Positions 39,445 through 49,393 of a DNA stretch of 56,668 nucleotides are shown one piece after another. The DNA comes from an uncultured Clostridia bacterium (lineage in GTDB: Bacteria; Bacillota; Clostridia; TANB77; CAG-508): NCBI GenBank assembly GCA_947623945.1, contig CANQHU010000005.1, positions 1-56,668 on the forward strand. The letters run 5' to 3'. Made by a program: the position numbers and the translations under genes. The notes beneath the pieces are model-generated. The model had not been told where the DNA came from. It saw only the letters and a list, made by a program, of their open reading frames with translations, and did no database searches. Position 1 is the first letter of the stretch. Each line of letters starts with the position of its first letter.

Positions 39445-39463
39445 TATTTTGTGTTTTATTATT

Positions 39464-39598
39464 TTAAACACCTGTCACAGCCCAATACATAACTCTATAT
39501 AATACAATTGCAAGCAATGTTCCTATAATTGCTAATATTACAGTTGATGCTGGTGTTAGTTTATTTTTTGTATTTTTATTTTCATTTTCCTTTTCCAC
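39464..39598 (-). CDS. Small single-span membrane protein
   Basis: 44 residues, missed by ordinary length cut-offs. The start is GTG 39598, exactly placed after AAGGAGG with six A residues between. The product has a charged, Asn/Lys-rich N-terminus, one hydrophobic segment (about residues 18-36) and the end YWAVTGV. It lies 86 bp after pheT with a strong terminator behind it. It may be a SecE-like or regulatory micropeptide, but I cannot assign a family. Confidence 0.6.
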   Translation of the reverse strand: MEKENENKNTKNKLTPASTVILAIIGTLLAIVLYRVMYWAVTGV

Positions 39599-39684
39599 TT
39601 TTTTCCTCCTTCGTAAATTTATTATACTTATAGCATAATAATATTACTTTTTCTTATTTTTGTCTATAGTTTTTTGTAATTTTT

Positions 39685-42091
39685 TTATTTTCTTAATTTT
39701 GCACCAAATTTTTTCTCTAATTCAGAAATAATAAATTCCATCAAATTGTTTACTTCTTCATCACTTAATGTTTTGTTTTTATCTCTAAAAATCAATGAAT
39801 AAGCAACACTTTTTTTGTTTGTTCCTAATTTTTCATTTCTATAAATATCAAATAATTTTATGCTTTCTAATAATTTTCTTGCTTTGTTTTTTACTAATTT
39901 TTCAATTTTGCCAACTTCTACATTTTCATCTACAATAATTGCAATATCTCTTTCTACTGCTGGAAATTTAGGAACTTCTACATATTTTTTGATTGTTTTT
40001 GCATATTTGGTTAATTTGCTTAAATTAACTTCGGCTAAATATGCTCTTTTAGAAATCATATAGTTTTCTAAAACTTCTGGATTTGCTTCTCCAAATGTTG
40101 CAACTACATCTGTTCCTATCTTGATATTTGCACATCTTCCTGGGTGATAAGAAGAATTTTGTGTTTCTTTTTCTACATCATAATAAAGAATATTTATTGC
40201 TTCTAACACGTTTTCTAATATTCCTTTTAATGTATAAAAGTCTATTTCATCTCCATACATTCCGATAGTTAAAATATTTTCTTGAAGTGGAACTTCGCCT
40301 TGTTCTACTTCTTTGTTCATGTTCCTATAACTTCTAGATAGATCAAATAATTTTACATCTTGATTTTTTTTGTTTGAATTTGTTGCTAATGTTTGTAACA
40401 TGCTTGGTATTGTAGATGGTCTCATTAATTTATATTCATCACTTAATGGATTTTTTAATGTGATTGCATATTTTTTTATTTCGCTATCAATATTTGATAA
40501 TTCTAAGTCTTTTTCACTTACAAATCCGTATGTATAAATTTCTGAAAATCCACTATTTACTAATACTTCTTTTACTTTCTTTTGAATTACTTGTTCTTTG
40601 TTTCTAATTCCTAATGTTGTATCTGCTTTTATTAAAGTAGAATCTAATTTATCATATCCATAAAAACGTCCGAACTTCTTCTGCAATGTCTGCTACAAAC
40701 TCTAAATCCATCCTAAAATATGGACTTATAACTGTGTCTTTATCTACTACTTTTATATCTAATTTTTCTAATATATCTATCATTTCTTGTTTTGATAGTT
40801 TTGTTCCTAATAAATTGTTTATTCTTTCTACATCTAGTTTGATTTTGTTCATTTTTTGCTTGGTTGGATAAACATCTAATTTTCCATCTACTGCTTCTCC
40901 TGCATTTAGTAATTCGACTAGTTCTACTGCTCTATTTACTGCTCTTAATGCATTTTCAGAAGATAAACCTTTTTCAAATCTTGAAGATGCTTCTGTTCTA
41001 AGTCCTACACTTTTAGCAGTTTTCCTAACACTTCCACCATTAAATACTGCTGACTCAAATACTACTGTTTTTGTTGTTTCTTCAATTTCTGAATTTAATC
41101 CTCCCATTACTCCTGCAATTGCTACTGCCTTGTTTTCATCTGCGATTACTAGATTTTCTTCATTTAATATTCTTTCTTGTTCATCTAAAGTTGTAATTTT
41201 TTCACCGTTTTTTGCTCTTCTTACTGTAATATGTTTTCCTTCTATTGAATTTATGTCAAAAGCATGCATTGGTTGACCTAACTCTAGCATAACATAGTTA
41301 GTAATATCAACAATATTATTAATTGATCTTACTCCACATGCTTTTAATCTTTTTACCATCCACTTAGGTGATGGCCCAATTTTTACGTTTTTTACAACTC
41401 TTGCAATATAGCGATAACATAAATCTGGAGCCGTAATATCAACTTTTAAACCTTCTATTTCTTTTTTATCTTCTATTTTTAATTCATCTAGATTTTTTCT
41501 TGGATTTTTGAATGGCTTATTTAATGAAATGGCTGTTTCCCTTCCTAATCCTTCAATAGATAAACAATCTGGCCTGTTAGATGTAATTTCAAAATCGATT
41601 ATATCTTCTTTTAATTCTAAAACTTCTACTATGTCTTTTCCTAAATCTTTTTCTAGACTTTTATCTAAAATCATAATACCATCTTCAATTTGGTTTGGAT
41701 AATCATTTAAAGTTAGGTTTAATTCACCAATTGAACACATCATACCACAAGAATCTACGCCTCTAAGTTTTCCTGTTTTTATTTTTACTCCATTTGGAAG
41801 GTCTGCTCCATCTTTGGCAACAGGCACTATATCTCCTTCTTTTATATTTTTAGCACCAGTTACAATTTGGATTATTTCACTTCCCACATCTACTTTTGTT
41901 ACAACTAGTTTATCTGCATCTGGATGTTTTTTTATTTCTAATATTTTTCCAACTACAACGTTTTTTATATCATTTCCTAATTGGTCAATAGTTTCTACTT
42001 TTGAGCCTGTCATTGTTAAAATGTCCCCTAATGTAGTTACATCTACATCAATATCACTATATTCTTTTAACCATTCAATACTTGCTTTCAT
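39685..42091 (-). CDS. pheT: Phenylalanyl-tRNA synthetase beta subunit, one CGG recoding site
   Basis: The beta chain of the tetrameric enzyme, with an N-terminal EMAP-like tRNA-binding domain (KHPDADKLVV), B3/B4 editing region, B5 domain and C-terminal anticodon-binding domain (FPAVERDIAIIVDE). CGG at 40670-40672 breaks it after IAEEV; skipping the C gives V-G-R-F-YGYDKL, the expected end of the B5 domain (usual form EVARIYGYD). Note that the CGT directly after the shifted codon is ordinary arginine. The recoded length is 801 residues. Confidence 0.96.
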
Positions 42092-42114
42092 CTTTTTTCT
42101 CCTTTTTTTATATT

Positions 42115-42429
42115 CTATCTAGCTATGCTTTGTTGATTTCTATATTGATTACTATCACTAGGTGTAATAGTAATATTTTTATACTCTCCATTACCATTTA
42201 CTCTGTCATAAAAAGATCTTTTAATTGCTGTATTTTTCCTGATTCTTTCTTCTTTTTCTCTACTTTTTTCAAGAGCAATAAATTTGTATTTTCCATTATC
42301 TTTTTCATCTTGTTCTAGTGTATAACTGTCCATAAGCCCTTTTCCATTTAATATATCTAATATGTTCAAGGCCTCTGATATATTATAACTTTTGTTTTCT
42401 TTAAATATTTTTCTTTTAAATAATCCCAT
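42115..42429 (-). CDS. Small charged protein between pheS and pheT
   Basis: 104 residues, rich in Lys, Glu and Asn, beginning MGLFKRKIF with no membrane segment. It is preceded by a reasonable ribosome site (AAGGAG) and lies 23 bp before pheT, so it is cotranscribed with the synthetase genes. pheS and pheT are normally adjacent; the insertion is unusual. No family recognised. Confidence 0.65.
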   Translation of the reverse strand: MGLFKRKIFKENKSYNISEALNILDILNGKGLMDSYTLEQDEKDNGKYKFIALEKSREKEERIRKNTAIKRSFYDRVNGNGEYKNITITPSDSNQYRNQQSIAR

Positions 42430-42495
42430 TTTTACACTCCTTAATTAACTAAATTTTTAATTAATTTTTTACTTTTACTATATTATAGGGCATTG

Positions 42496-42526
42496 GGTGT
42501 TTTTTTGCCCCGTCCCAAAAAACACC
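42496..42526. terminator. Hairpin at the end of pheS
   Basis: GGTGTTTTTT pairs with AAAAAACACC across a G/C-rich 11-nt loop, overlapping the pheS stop codon. No T run follows on the minus strand, so it may be an attenuator or processing site rather than a full terminator. Confidence 0.5.
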
Positions 42527-43546
42527 TAAAATTGTTTTAAAAATCTAACATCGTTTTCATATAATAGTCTCATATCCTCAATTCCGAATTTTGCCATTGC
42601 AATTCTTTCTACACCAAATCCAAAGGCAAATCCTGAATATTCTTCTGGGTCAATTCCACAATTTTTTAATACATTTGGATGAACCATTCCACATCCTAAA
42701 AGTTCAATCCAGCCTTCTTGTTTGCAGACTTTACATCCTTTTCCTCCACATACAAAGCAAGATACATCTGCTTCTGCACTTGGTTCTGTAAATGGAAAGT
42801 GATGTGGTCTGAATCTTATTTTTGTATTTTCTCCTAAACATTTTTTAGCAAACATCTCTAAAGTTCCTTTTAAGTCTGTCATAGATATGTTTTTGTCTAT
42901 TACTAATCCTTCTATTTGATGGAATACTGGTGAATGTGTAGCATCTACACTGTCTGAACGATAGACTGTTCCTGGACAAATAATTTTTATTGGTGGTTTT
43001 TGATTTTCCATTACTCTTGCTTGAACTGGTGATGTTTGGCTTCTTAATACAATGTCTTCTGTTATATAAAATGTATCTTGTAAATCTCTTGCTGGATGTT
43101 CTGGTGGTGTATTTAATTTGTCAAAGTTATATATTGCCTTTTCTACTTCTGGTCCATCTGCTATTTGATAACCCATTCCTAAGAAAATTTCTTCTACTTC
43201 GTCAATAATTTGTGTTATTGGATGCAAAGAACCTAAATTTATTTTTTTACTTGGCTCAGTTACATCAATGTTTTCATTTTCTAGCTTTTTTCTTAGTTCT
43301 TCTTTTTGGAATTCTTTTTCTTTTTTGCTTATCAGTTCTTCTAATTCATCTCTAACTTGATTTACTAAACTTCCGAATTATTGGTCTTTCTTCTGGAGAT
43401 AATGCTCCCATTCCTCTTAATACTACTGTTAGTTCTCCTTTTTTTCCTAAATATTTTACTCTTAATTCATTTAAAATTTTTTCTTCTTTGCAGTTATTTA
43501 TTTCGTTTAATGAGTTTTCTTTTATTTTTTCAATTTGCTCTTTCAT
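42526..43546 (-). CDS. pheS: Phenylalanyl-tRNA synthetase alpha subunit, one CGG recoding site
   Basis: The catalytic chain, class II. CGG at 43373-43375 lies in the N-terminal part: the plain frame ends within 8 codons, whereas skipping C gives [17 protein letters not shown], the normal helix leading into the catalytic domain. Motif 2 ([10 protein letters not shown]) and motif 3 (GFGVERIAM) lie in the second frame. ATG 43546 has AAGGAG seven bases upstream; an in-frame ATG 18 nt earlier precedes that site. Recoded length 339 residues, as usual for the family. A T-box-like leader precedes it. Confidence 0.96.
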
Positions 43547-43565
43547 AAATTTTCTCCTTTTCATT

Positions 43566-43627
43566 CAAAAAGCCATTTCAATCCCTCTTTTTTAGGACTA
43601 AATGGCTAGTTTTCGTGGTACCACCTA
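43566..43627 (-). promoter_or_regulatory. T-box antiterminator/terminator upstream of pheS
   Basis: On the minus strand AGGTGGTACCACG (43614-43626) matches the T-box core that binds uncharged tRNA ends. It is followed by a terminator hairpin (AGCCATTT/AAATGGCT, with inner AGTCC pairing) and TTTTTG. Charging of tRNA-Phe should thus control pheST. The specifier-bearing stem I is not visible: a promoter at 43658-43686 would leave only about 25 nt before the core. Confidence 0.75.
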
Positions 43628-43657
43628 AAAATTGGTTTTATTTTACTCACATTTTTT

Positions 43658-43686
43658 ATTTTAACATATTTTCTAATATTTTACAA
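43658..43686 (-). promoter_or_regulatory. Candidate pheS promoter
   Basis: TTGTAA (43681-43686) and TAAAAT (43658-43663) on the minus strand, 17 nt apart. If used, the T-box leader is only about 100 nt long. Confidence 0.5.
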
Positions 43687-43719
43687 GTGTTTTCATATAA
43701 TTTTAAATTAAGTTGTGAA

Positions 43720-45752
43720 TTATTTTAACACTGTTTTTATTTTTTCCATCAAATAATGTGTGCCACCATTTGGGTTGTTTTGTGTATTTTCTACCATGCT
43801 AACAATTAAAATATCTCCACCTACTTTATTTTCTGTAAAGCAATCAAACCAAGCAAGTGTGCCACTTCCGATTATCATCTTCAGAAGCCTTTAATTCTGC
43901 TGTGCCTGTTTTTCCGGCAATTGTTAATCCATCTATTTTAGCAGTATGTCCTGTTCCTTGCACATTTTCTACTACTTGAACTAAATCATTTTTTATCGTG
44001 TTTGCTGTATCTTTAGAAAAAACTCCTTCTTTCCAAATTTCTCCTGATTTTGCTTCTTTATATTCTAAATATGGTTTTATCATGTTTCCTTCATTTGCAA
44101 AAGCAGAATAAATTGATGCCATATGGATTGGATTTACTAAAATGTTTCCTTGCCCATATCCAGAATCTGCGAGTTTTGTCTCCCCTTCTATTTTGTTTCC
44201 ATTTTGATTTGCATATTGTGATTTTGCAAGTTCCATTAAAAATGGCAATTGCTCATTAAATCCTAGTTTGTTCAAATTATTAGCAAATTGGTCCCTTCCT
44301 GTTTTAAGAGCTGTTTGAGCAAAATATATATTATCTGAGTAAACTAATCCATTTAATAAATTTTTTGCTCCATTATATGATGTTAGTGTAGTAATCTTGT
44401 AATCTCCCCAAGAAGAGTCTTTTTGCCAACTTGTTCCTGTATAGCCATAATCATCATTTGGTGTTATTGTATTTGTTGTTAAAGCTATTGCTCCAGTAAT
44501 TGGTTTAAATGTTGAGCCTGGACAGTATTTTTGTGTAAAACGATTATATAAAGGTTTATTTTCATCATTGTTTAATTCTTGCCATTTACTATCTGTTATT
44601 CCTAGTACAAAATCATTGGAATCAAAAGTAGGTGTGCTAACTAATGCAAGCAATTCTCCCGTTTTTGGCTCCATTACAACAAAAAATCCCTTGTCATCTT
44701 TTAACTGTTCATAAAATTTGGTTTGTAAACTACTGTCAATTGTAACTTTTACATCTTGTCCATCTTTTTTATCTTGTTTTATAATTCCGAGTTACTCTAT
44801 TTTCATTTTCATCTACAATATAAATTTCTGTTCCATCTATTCCTCTTAATGTATCTTCATAAACTTTTTCTAATCCTGATTTTCCAATAAGGCTTGATGT
44901 GTTATATCCTTTTCCTTTGTTTGCTTCTAATTCTTCTTGGTTTATTCCTTGCACATATCCAACTAAATGTCCGAGCTTCCATTCCTAAAGGATAAACTCT
45001 TGCTTGTTCGTCATTAATTAAGACTCCTGGTATTTGCAACAATTTTTGTTTTAAATCTATATTTGATGCTGATATTTTTCGAATTGGCACAAAAGTATCA
45101 TCTTTTACCCAAGATGCCTGTAATTGTTGATTTATATAGTCTTTTGATACTCCTGTTAATTCAGAAATTTTATTTATATTTTGCTCTTTATTTTCACCTA
45201 ATTTTCCGAGGTACTATTCCGACAAGATAAAATTGTTCCATTGCTTGCTAATTTTACGTTGTTTCTATCTAAAATTTCTCCTCTTTTTGCTTTAATTGTT
45301 GAAATTCTTACCTTTTGATTGTCTGATAGTTGTGGAAAAATAAATTTTGATGACCATTTCAATTTATAATCATTGTCTTGTTTTTGTACTTGCACTTGAT
45401 TATCAAATTCTACTTCTCCTGCCCCTGTAAACATATTTTCATGATAATTAACTAAAAAAATATCTCCTCCTTGTTTTTCTAAAGTGATATTTTCTATTTT
45501 AATATTTTTGCTTTCTATTCCTTCATAGATATTTTTATTTCTTGTTATAAAGTCTTCTTTACTCATATTACTTACAACTTTATCATACATTGCTTCATAA
45601 TTTTTTTCATTTATTGAACTTATAAATTCTGTTAAAGTTGATTTTATTTTATCTTCTTCTTGCTTATTTAACAGCCATATAATCCCTATAGTAATTGTAG
45701 CAATTATTACTACTGCTAATATTATTCCAATTATTATTTTTTTATTTTTCAT
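43720..45752 (-). CDS. Class B penicillin-binding protein (MecA-type N-terminus), five CGG recoding sites
   Basis: A peptidoglycan transpeptidase with an N-terminal membrane anchor (7-28), an NTF2-like MecA domain, a dimerisation domain and a transpeptidase domain carrying STFK, YSDN and GKTGTAE. CGG sites: 45219-45221 (SC-G-IVP), 45206-45208 (VP-G-KLGE), 44971-44973 (MEA-G-HLVGYVQG), 44787-44789 (RVT-G-IIKQD) and 43868-43870 (DDN-G-SGTLAWF). Each plain frame stops soon after its site, giving pieces 61-276 codons long. With five shifts the protein is 675 residues. The shift at 43868 lies just after the KTG box and is needed for the domain's last strands. It has a perfect consensus promoter. 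Confidence 0.95.
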
Positions 45753-45775
45753 ATGACATCTCTCCTATTTTACTC

Positions 45776-45804
45776 ATTATATAACCATGTTGTAAATTTG
45801 TCAA
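45776..45804 (-). promoter_or_regulatory. Promoter of the PBP gene
   Basis: TTGACA (45799-45804) and TATAAT (45776-45781) on the minus strand, 17 nt apart: a perfect consensus, about 25 nt before the start codon. Confidence 0.85.
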
Positions 45805-45832
45805 AAAACTCTTTTATTTTACATTTTTATTG

Positions 45833-45841
45833 TGATATAAT
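45833..45841 (+). promoter_or_regulatory. Extended -10 box of deoD
   Basis: TGATATAAT on the plus strand, 32 nt before the deoD start, divergent from the PBP promoter. No good -35 is visible. Confidence 0.55.
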
Positions 45842-45873
45842 AATTTTATCAAATTCAAAGGAGGAATAAAATT

Positions 45874-46597
45874 ATGCCAACGCCACATAATGAAGCAAAT
45901 TTAGGTGATATTGCAAAAACTGTTATTATGCCAGGAGACCCACTTCGCGCTAAATATATTGCTGAAAATTTTTTAGAAAATGCAAAATTAGTAAATCAAA
46001 TAAGAGGTATGTATGCTTATACAGGAACCTATAAAGGAAAAGAATTAACAGTTATGGCATCTGGTATGGGAATGCCAAGCATGGGAATTTATTGTTATGA
46101 ATTATATAAGTTTTATGGAGTAGAAAATATTATAAGGATTGGTTCTTGTGGTGCATATTTACCAGAATTAAATTTGTTTGATATTATTTTAACAGAAAAG
46201 GTCTTTTCTGAAAGTAATTTTGCTCTTACTTTAAATAATGAAAATTGCCATATAATAGATGCAAGTAAAGATTTAAATGAAACAATTTCTGATACTGCAG
46301 AAGAAATAAATATTCCAATTGTAAAAGGAAATACTGTTTGTACTGATTGTTTTGACTTGTATATGACAGATTTAACTCGGATTTTTTAGTCGTTTGCCTC
46401 AAGATTTTAAGCCTATTGGTGCAGAGATGGAAGCATTTGCTTTATTTTACACAGCAAAATTACTTAATAAAAAAGCAAGTTGTTTAATGAGTGTTGTAGA
46501 TTCTAAATATATTGAAACCGTTGCAACACCTAGCGAAAGGCAAAATGGATTAAATAATATGATAAAATTAGCACTAGAATCTAGCATAAAGTGTTGA
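45874..46597 (+). CDS. deoD: Purine nucleoside phosphorylase, one CGG recoding site
   Basis: Splits purine (deoxy)nucleosides with phosphate. DeoD-family motifs are MPTPHNEAN at the start, VIMPGDPLRAK and RIGSCGAY. Plus-strand gene after AAAGGAGG. CGG at 46378-46380 follows TDLT: the plain frame stops three codons later, while skipping C gives L-T-G-F-FSRLPQD and then the GAEMEAF purine-binding motif. Recoded length 240 residues, as usual. It shows the rule also holds for genes on the opposite strand. Confidence 0.95.
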
Positions 46598-46663
46598 TAT
46601 TCTATTTCTTTTGTGTTATAATGATATGGATTCTTGCAAAAATGCATATCAAAGGAGGACAAA

Positions 46664-46869
46664 AAATGGAAAAGGATCGTATTCTTCGGAAGGTAGTTTT
46701 GGAGGAGGTTGTAACTCGCGACGGCAGCACAGGGGTATATGTTGGATCAGATTTTGATTCAGAAGAAGAGATGGTACAGTTCATCGAACATTTCCTTAGT
46801 GCTATCTCATCGAGAAAGTCTACCATTTTACATGGCAACATCCAAACACCTTTCGAGGCGAAATCTTAA
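46664..46869 (+). CDS. Short orphan ORF with an unshifted CGG (exception)
   Basis: 68 codons from ATG 46664 with an ideal AAAGGAGG site and a strong terminator behind it. The eighth codon is CGG (46687-46689), and here the plain frame is the long one: after the CGG it reads KVVLEEVVTRDGSTG onward as a plausible small soluble protein. Skipping the C would give only a 9-residue peptide ending G-R-stop. Codon use (CGC, GGC, TTC, ATC) is richer in C and G than its neighbours, suggesting recent acquisition. Either CGG is sometimes read as arginine, the gene is not functional here, or the short peptide is the product. Confidence 0.55.
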
Positions 46870-46887
46870 CCGTTTTGGAGTTCAAAA

Positions 46888-46917
46888 AACCAGGGTTGTT
46901 ATTACAAGACCCTGGTT
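46888..46917. terminator. Bidirectional terminator between orphan ORF and greA
   Basis: AACCAGGGT pairs with ACCCTGGTT across 12 nt, with T runs on both strands. Confidence 0.9.
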
Positions 46918-46921
46918 TTAC

Positions 46922-47398
46922 TTATTTTTTAATTGATAAAATTTTATATTTCATAATACCTGCTGGAGCATTTACTTCTACTACTTGATTTTTCTTAGCA
47001 CCAAGTAATGCTGCTCCTAAAGGTGATTCATTAGAAATTTTATTTTCGTCTACATTAACCTCTGTTGAACCAACTATAGTGTATTCTATTTTTTTGTCAA
47101 ATTCCATATCTAAAACTTTTACAATATTTCCTATTTGAACTGTTTCTGTATCTATATCTTTTTCGTCAATTATTTTAGCATGTCTAATTTTATTTTCTAG
47201 TTCTGCTATTTTTACTTCGTTTTCAGCTTGTGCTGTTTTTGCTTCATCATATTCTGAATTTTCTGATAAATCTCCAAAGCCTAAAGCTACTTTTATTCTT
47301 TCTGCTATTTCTGCTCTTTTTTCAGTTCTTAAATAGTTTAACTCCTTTTCTAAATTATCATATCCTTCTTGTGTTAATATTACTTCTTTTTCTTCCAT
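46922..47398 (-). CDS. greA: Transcript cleavage factor GreA
   Basis: 158 residues, the normal GreA size: an N-terminal coiled coil (LTQEGYDNLEKELNYLRTEKR) whose tip reaches the RNA polymerase active site, including GDLSENSEYDEAK, and a C-terminal FKBP-like domain (ESPLGAALLGAKKNQVVEV). It rescues backtracked polymerase. It has its own promoter and shares a terminator with the plus-strand ORF. No CGG codon. Confidence 0.96.
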   Translation of the reverse strand: MEEKEVILTQEGYDNLEKELNYLRTEKRAEIAERIKVALGFGDLSENSEYDEAKTAQAENEVKIAELENKIRHAKIIDEKDIDTETVQIGNIVKVLDMEFDKKIEYTIVGSTEVNVDENKISNESPLGAALLGAKKNQVVEVNAPAGIMKYKILSIKK

Positions 47399-47440
47399 AG
47401 TTTATTCTCCTTTCTTATCTTGTTAAAAAAATCATTTACT

Positions 47441-47469
47441 ATATTACGTCAAAAAATGAAATTTGTCAA
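47441..47469 (-). promoter_or_regulatory. Promoter of greA
   Basis: TTGACA (47464-47469) and TAATAT (47441-47446) on the minus strand, 17 nt apart. Confidence 0.75.
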
Positions 47470-47481
47470 GCAAATTTCACT

Positions 47482-48072
47482 TTATTTCATTAATTCTTTT
47501 TCACCTTTCATATAATCAATTCCAGAAAATACAGTTGCAATAGTTTGAACAATCATCATAATTGTTACAGCCAAGTTTAAAATGAATTCTCCATTTTGTA
47601 GATTTCCATTAAAACATGCTCCAAATGCATTTAAATCGACAAATGCCAAAATAATTGCAATCATCTGTGTTACTGTTTTTAATTTTCCCCATTTAGATGC
47701 TGAAATTACTTTTCCACCTTTTTCTACTGCAATTAGTCTGTAACCAGATACTAAAAATTCTCTAGCTAAAACAATAATTGGAATCCAAGCAGGTAATTTT
47801 GCCATTTCTACTAACATTATCATAGCAGTAATTACTAAAATTTTATCTGCTAACGGATCTAAAAATTTTCCAAATGTAGTTACTTGATTATTTTTTCTTG
47901 CTAAATATCCATCTAACTTATCTGTCAAAGATGCTATTACAAATACTAAATCGATAAGCCAATAAGTAACTGGTATTCCAAAAATTTCTCCTTTTATTCC
48001 TAGAAATGGAATAATTACCATTATTGGTACTAAAATAACTCTAAAAATAGTTAGTTTGTTTGGTAAGTTCAT
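47482..48072 (-). CDS. pgsA: CDP-diacylglycerol-glycerol-3-phosphate 3-phosphatidyltransferase
   Basis: 196 residues with several membrane segments and the CDP-alcohol phosphotransferase signature DKLDGYLARKNNQVTTFGKFLDPLADK (D-G-x2-A-R-x8-G-x3-D-x3-D). It makes phosphatidylglycerophosphate, using the glycerol 3-phosphate supplied by GpsA. It follows the protease gene after 9 bp in the ftsEX cluster. Confidence 0.94.
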   Translation of the reverse strand: MNLPNKLTIFRVILVPIMVIIPFLGIKGEIFGIPVTYWLIDLVFVIASLTDKLDGYLARKNNQVTTFGKFLDPLADKILVITAMIMLVEMAKLPAWIPIIVLAREFLVSGYRLIAVEKGGKVISASKWGKLKTVTQMIAIILAFVDLNAFGACFNGNLQNGEFILNLAVTIMMIVQTIATVFSGIDYMKGEKELMK

Positions 48073-48081
48073 TACATCCTC

Positions 48082-49287
48082 CTATTTTAACATTTCTATT
48101 GCTTTTTTTAATTGTGTATCATCTTTTTCTTCTACTGATAAAACACTTTTTACTGTATCTGGTAATTCTACAACTTCATCTGGTTCTATTCCCTTTTCAT
48201 TAATTTCTGCTTTTTTTGGTGTTAAATATTTTTCAGTTGTAACTTTTAATCCACTTCCATCTGGTAATGTTAATATATTTTGAATAATACCTTTTCCAAA
48301 TGTTTTTGTTCCAACAATTTTTGCTTTTCCTAAATCTTTTAAACATCCTGCAAGTATTTCAGATGAACTAGCCGAATTTTCGTTAGTTAAAATAATAACT
48401 GGCATATCAATTATTTTATCCTCTTTTGCTTTTTTTACTTCTTCGTTATTATTTTTATCTATTTCATATAAAAGAACTTCTCCTTTTTCTACGAAGTAAT
48501 CTGCTATTTTTAAAGCCTCTTGTACAATTCCTCCACCATTATTTCTTAAATCAATAATTAAAGATTTTATTCCTTGACTTTTTAATTCTTCAAATTGGTT
48601 TTTAAAGTCTTCTGCTGTATTTTCGTCAAAAGATGAAAATACTATATAACCTATATTATTTTCTAAAATTTTTCCTTCTACTGGATTAACTATTATTTTT
48701 TCTCTTTCTATTTCAAATGTTTTTGTTTCTGTTCCTCTTAATATTTCTATTGTAACACTAGATTCTTCTTTTCCTTTTATTTTGCTTGATGCAACAGACA
48801 TTTCGCTTCCTTTATATTCAACTCCATCTACAGATATAATAAAATCACCTGGCAAAATTCCTGCTTTTTCTGCTGGACTATTTTTTATTGGTGCTAGTAC
48901 TTGTATTTTATCTTCTTTGGTATTTTCTACCATATAAATACCAATTCCAATAAAGTTTCCCATTGTGTCTTCTAAGTAATCTTTCATATCTTCTTTAGAA
49001 ATATATTCTGTATATGGATCACCTAAGGCTTCTATATAACCTTTAATTGCTCCTTCTTTTAGTTTTTCTTCATCTACATCGCCTAGATAATATTTATTAA
49101 GTATGTTTTTATATCTGCTTAATGTTTCTTGAATATCTGAATTATCACCAACCAGACTACTAATAGGCATGTTTTTGTTCAAAAAATATTGATACATACC
49201 AATTGATGTAAGTAAAAAAGTTATAAATGCTACTAGAATAACTAGCATAATAATTTTATATGCTTTAAATCTTGTTTTTTCTTCCAT
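48082..49287 (-). CDS. S41-family C-terminal processing protease (CtpA/CtpB type)
   Basis: 401 residues: an N-terminal membrane anchor (about 12-32), a PDZ domain (IKNSPAEKAGILPGDFIISVDG), and the S41 catalytic core with NENSASSSEILAG (Ser nucleophile) and GTKTFGKGIIQ (Lys base). It cleaves envelope proteins outside the membrane. It lies directly downstream of two M23 hydrolases and ftsEX, as often seen in Firmicutes, where it may tune them. Confidence 0.93.
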   Translation of the reverse strand: MEEKTRFKAYKIIMLVILVAFITFLLTSIGMYQYFLNKNMPISSLVGDNSDIQETLSRYKNILNKYYLGDVDEEKLKEGAIKGYIEALGDPYTEYISKEDMKDYLEDTMGNFIGIGIYMVENTKEDKIQVLAPIKNSPAEKAGILPGDFIISVDGVEYKGSEMSVASSKIKGKEESSVTIEILRGTETKTFEIEREKIIVNPVEGKILENNIGYIVFSSFDENTAEDFKNQFEELKSQGIKSLIIDLRNNGGGIVQEALKIADYFVEKGEVLLYEIDKNNNEEVKKAKEDKIIDMPVIILTNENSASSSEILAGCLKDLGKAKIVGTKTFGKGIIQNILTLPDGSGLKVTTEKYLTPKKAEINEKGIEPDEVVELPDTVKSVLSVEEKDDTQLKKAIEMLK

Positions 49288-49326
49288 TTGTTAATTTCCT
49301 CCTGTTCCTTATTAATCAACATCAAT

Positions 49327-49346
49327 GGGCGGAATCCTCTCCGCCC
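49327..49346. terminator. G/C hairpin between M23 gene and protease gene
   Basis: GGGCGG and CCGCCC flank 8 nt, with CTTTT after it on the plus strand and none on the minus strand. It could lower read-through into the protease gene. Confidence 0.4.
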
Positions 49347-49393
49347 CTTTTAATATTATATGTTTTTTTATTAAAAATAATTACGAAATTAGA

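Noticed and set aside
30035-45752. Many essential genes read as frameshifted pseudogenes
   Set aside because: All breaks coincide with in-frame CGG, no other stops or indels occur, and restored lengths match the families; genuine decay (12656-13753) looks different.
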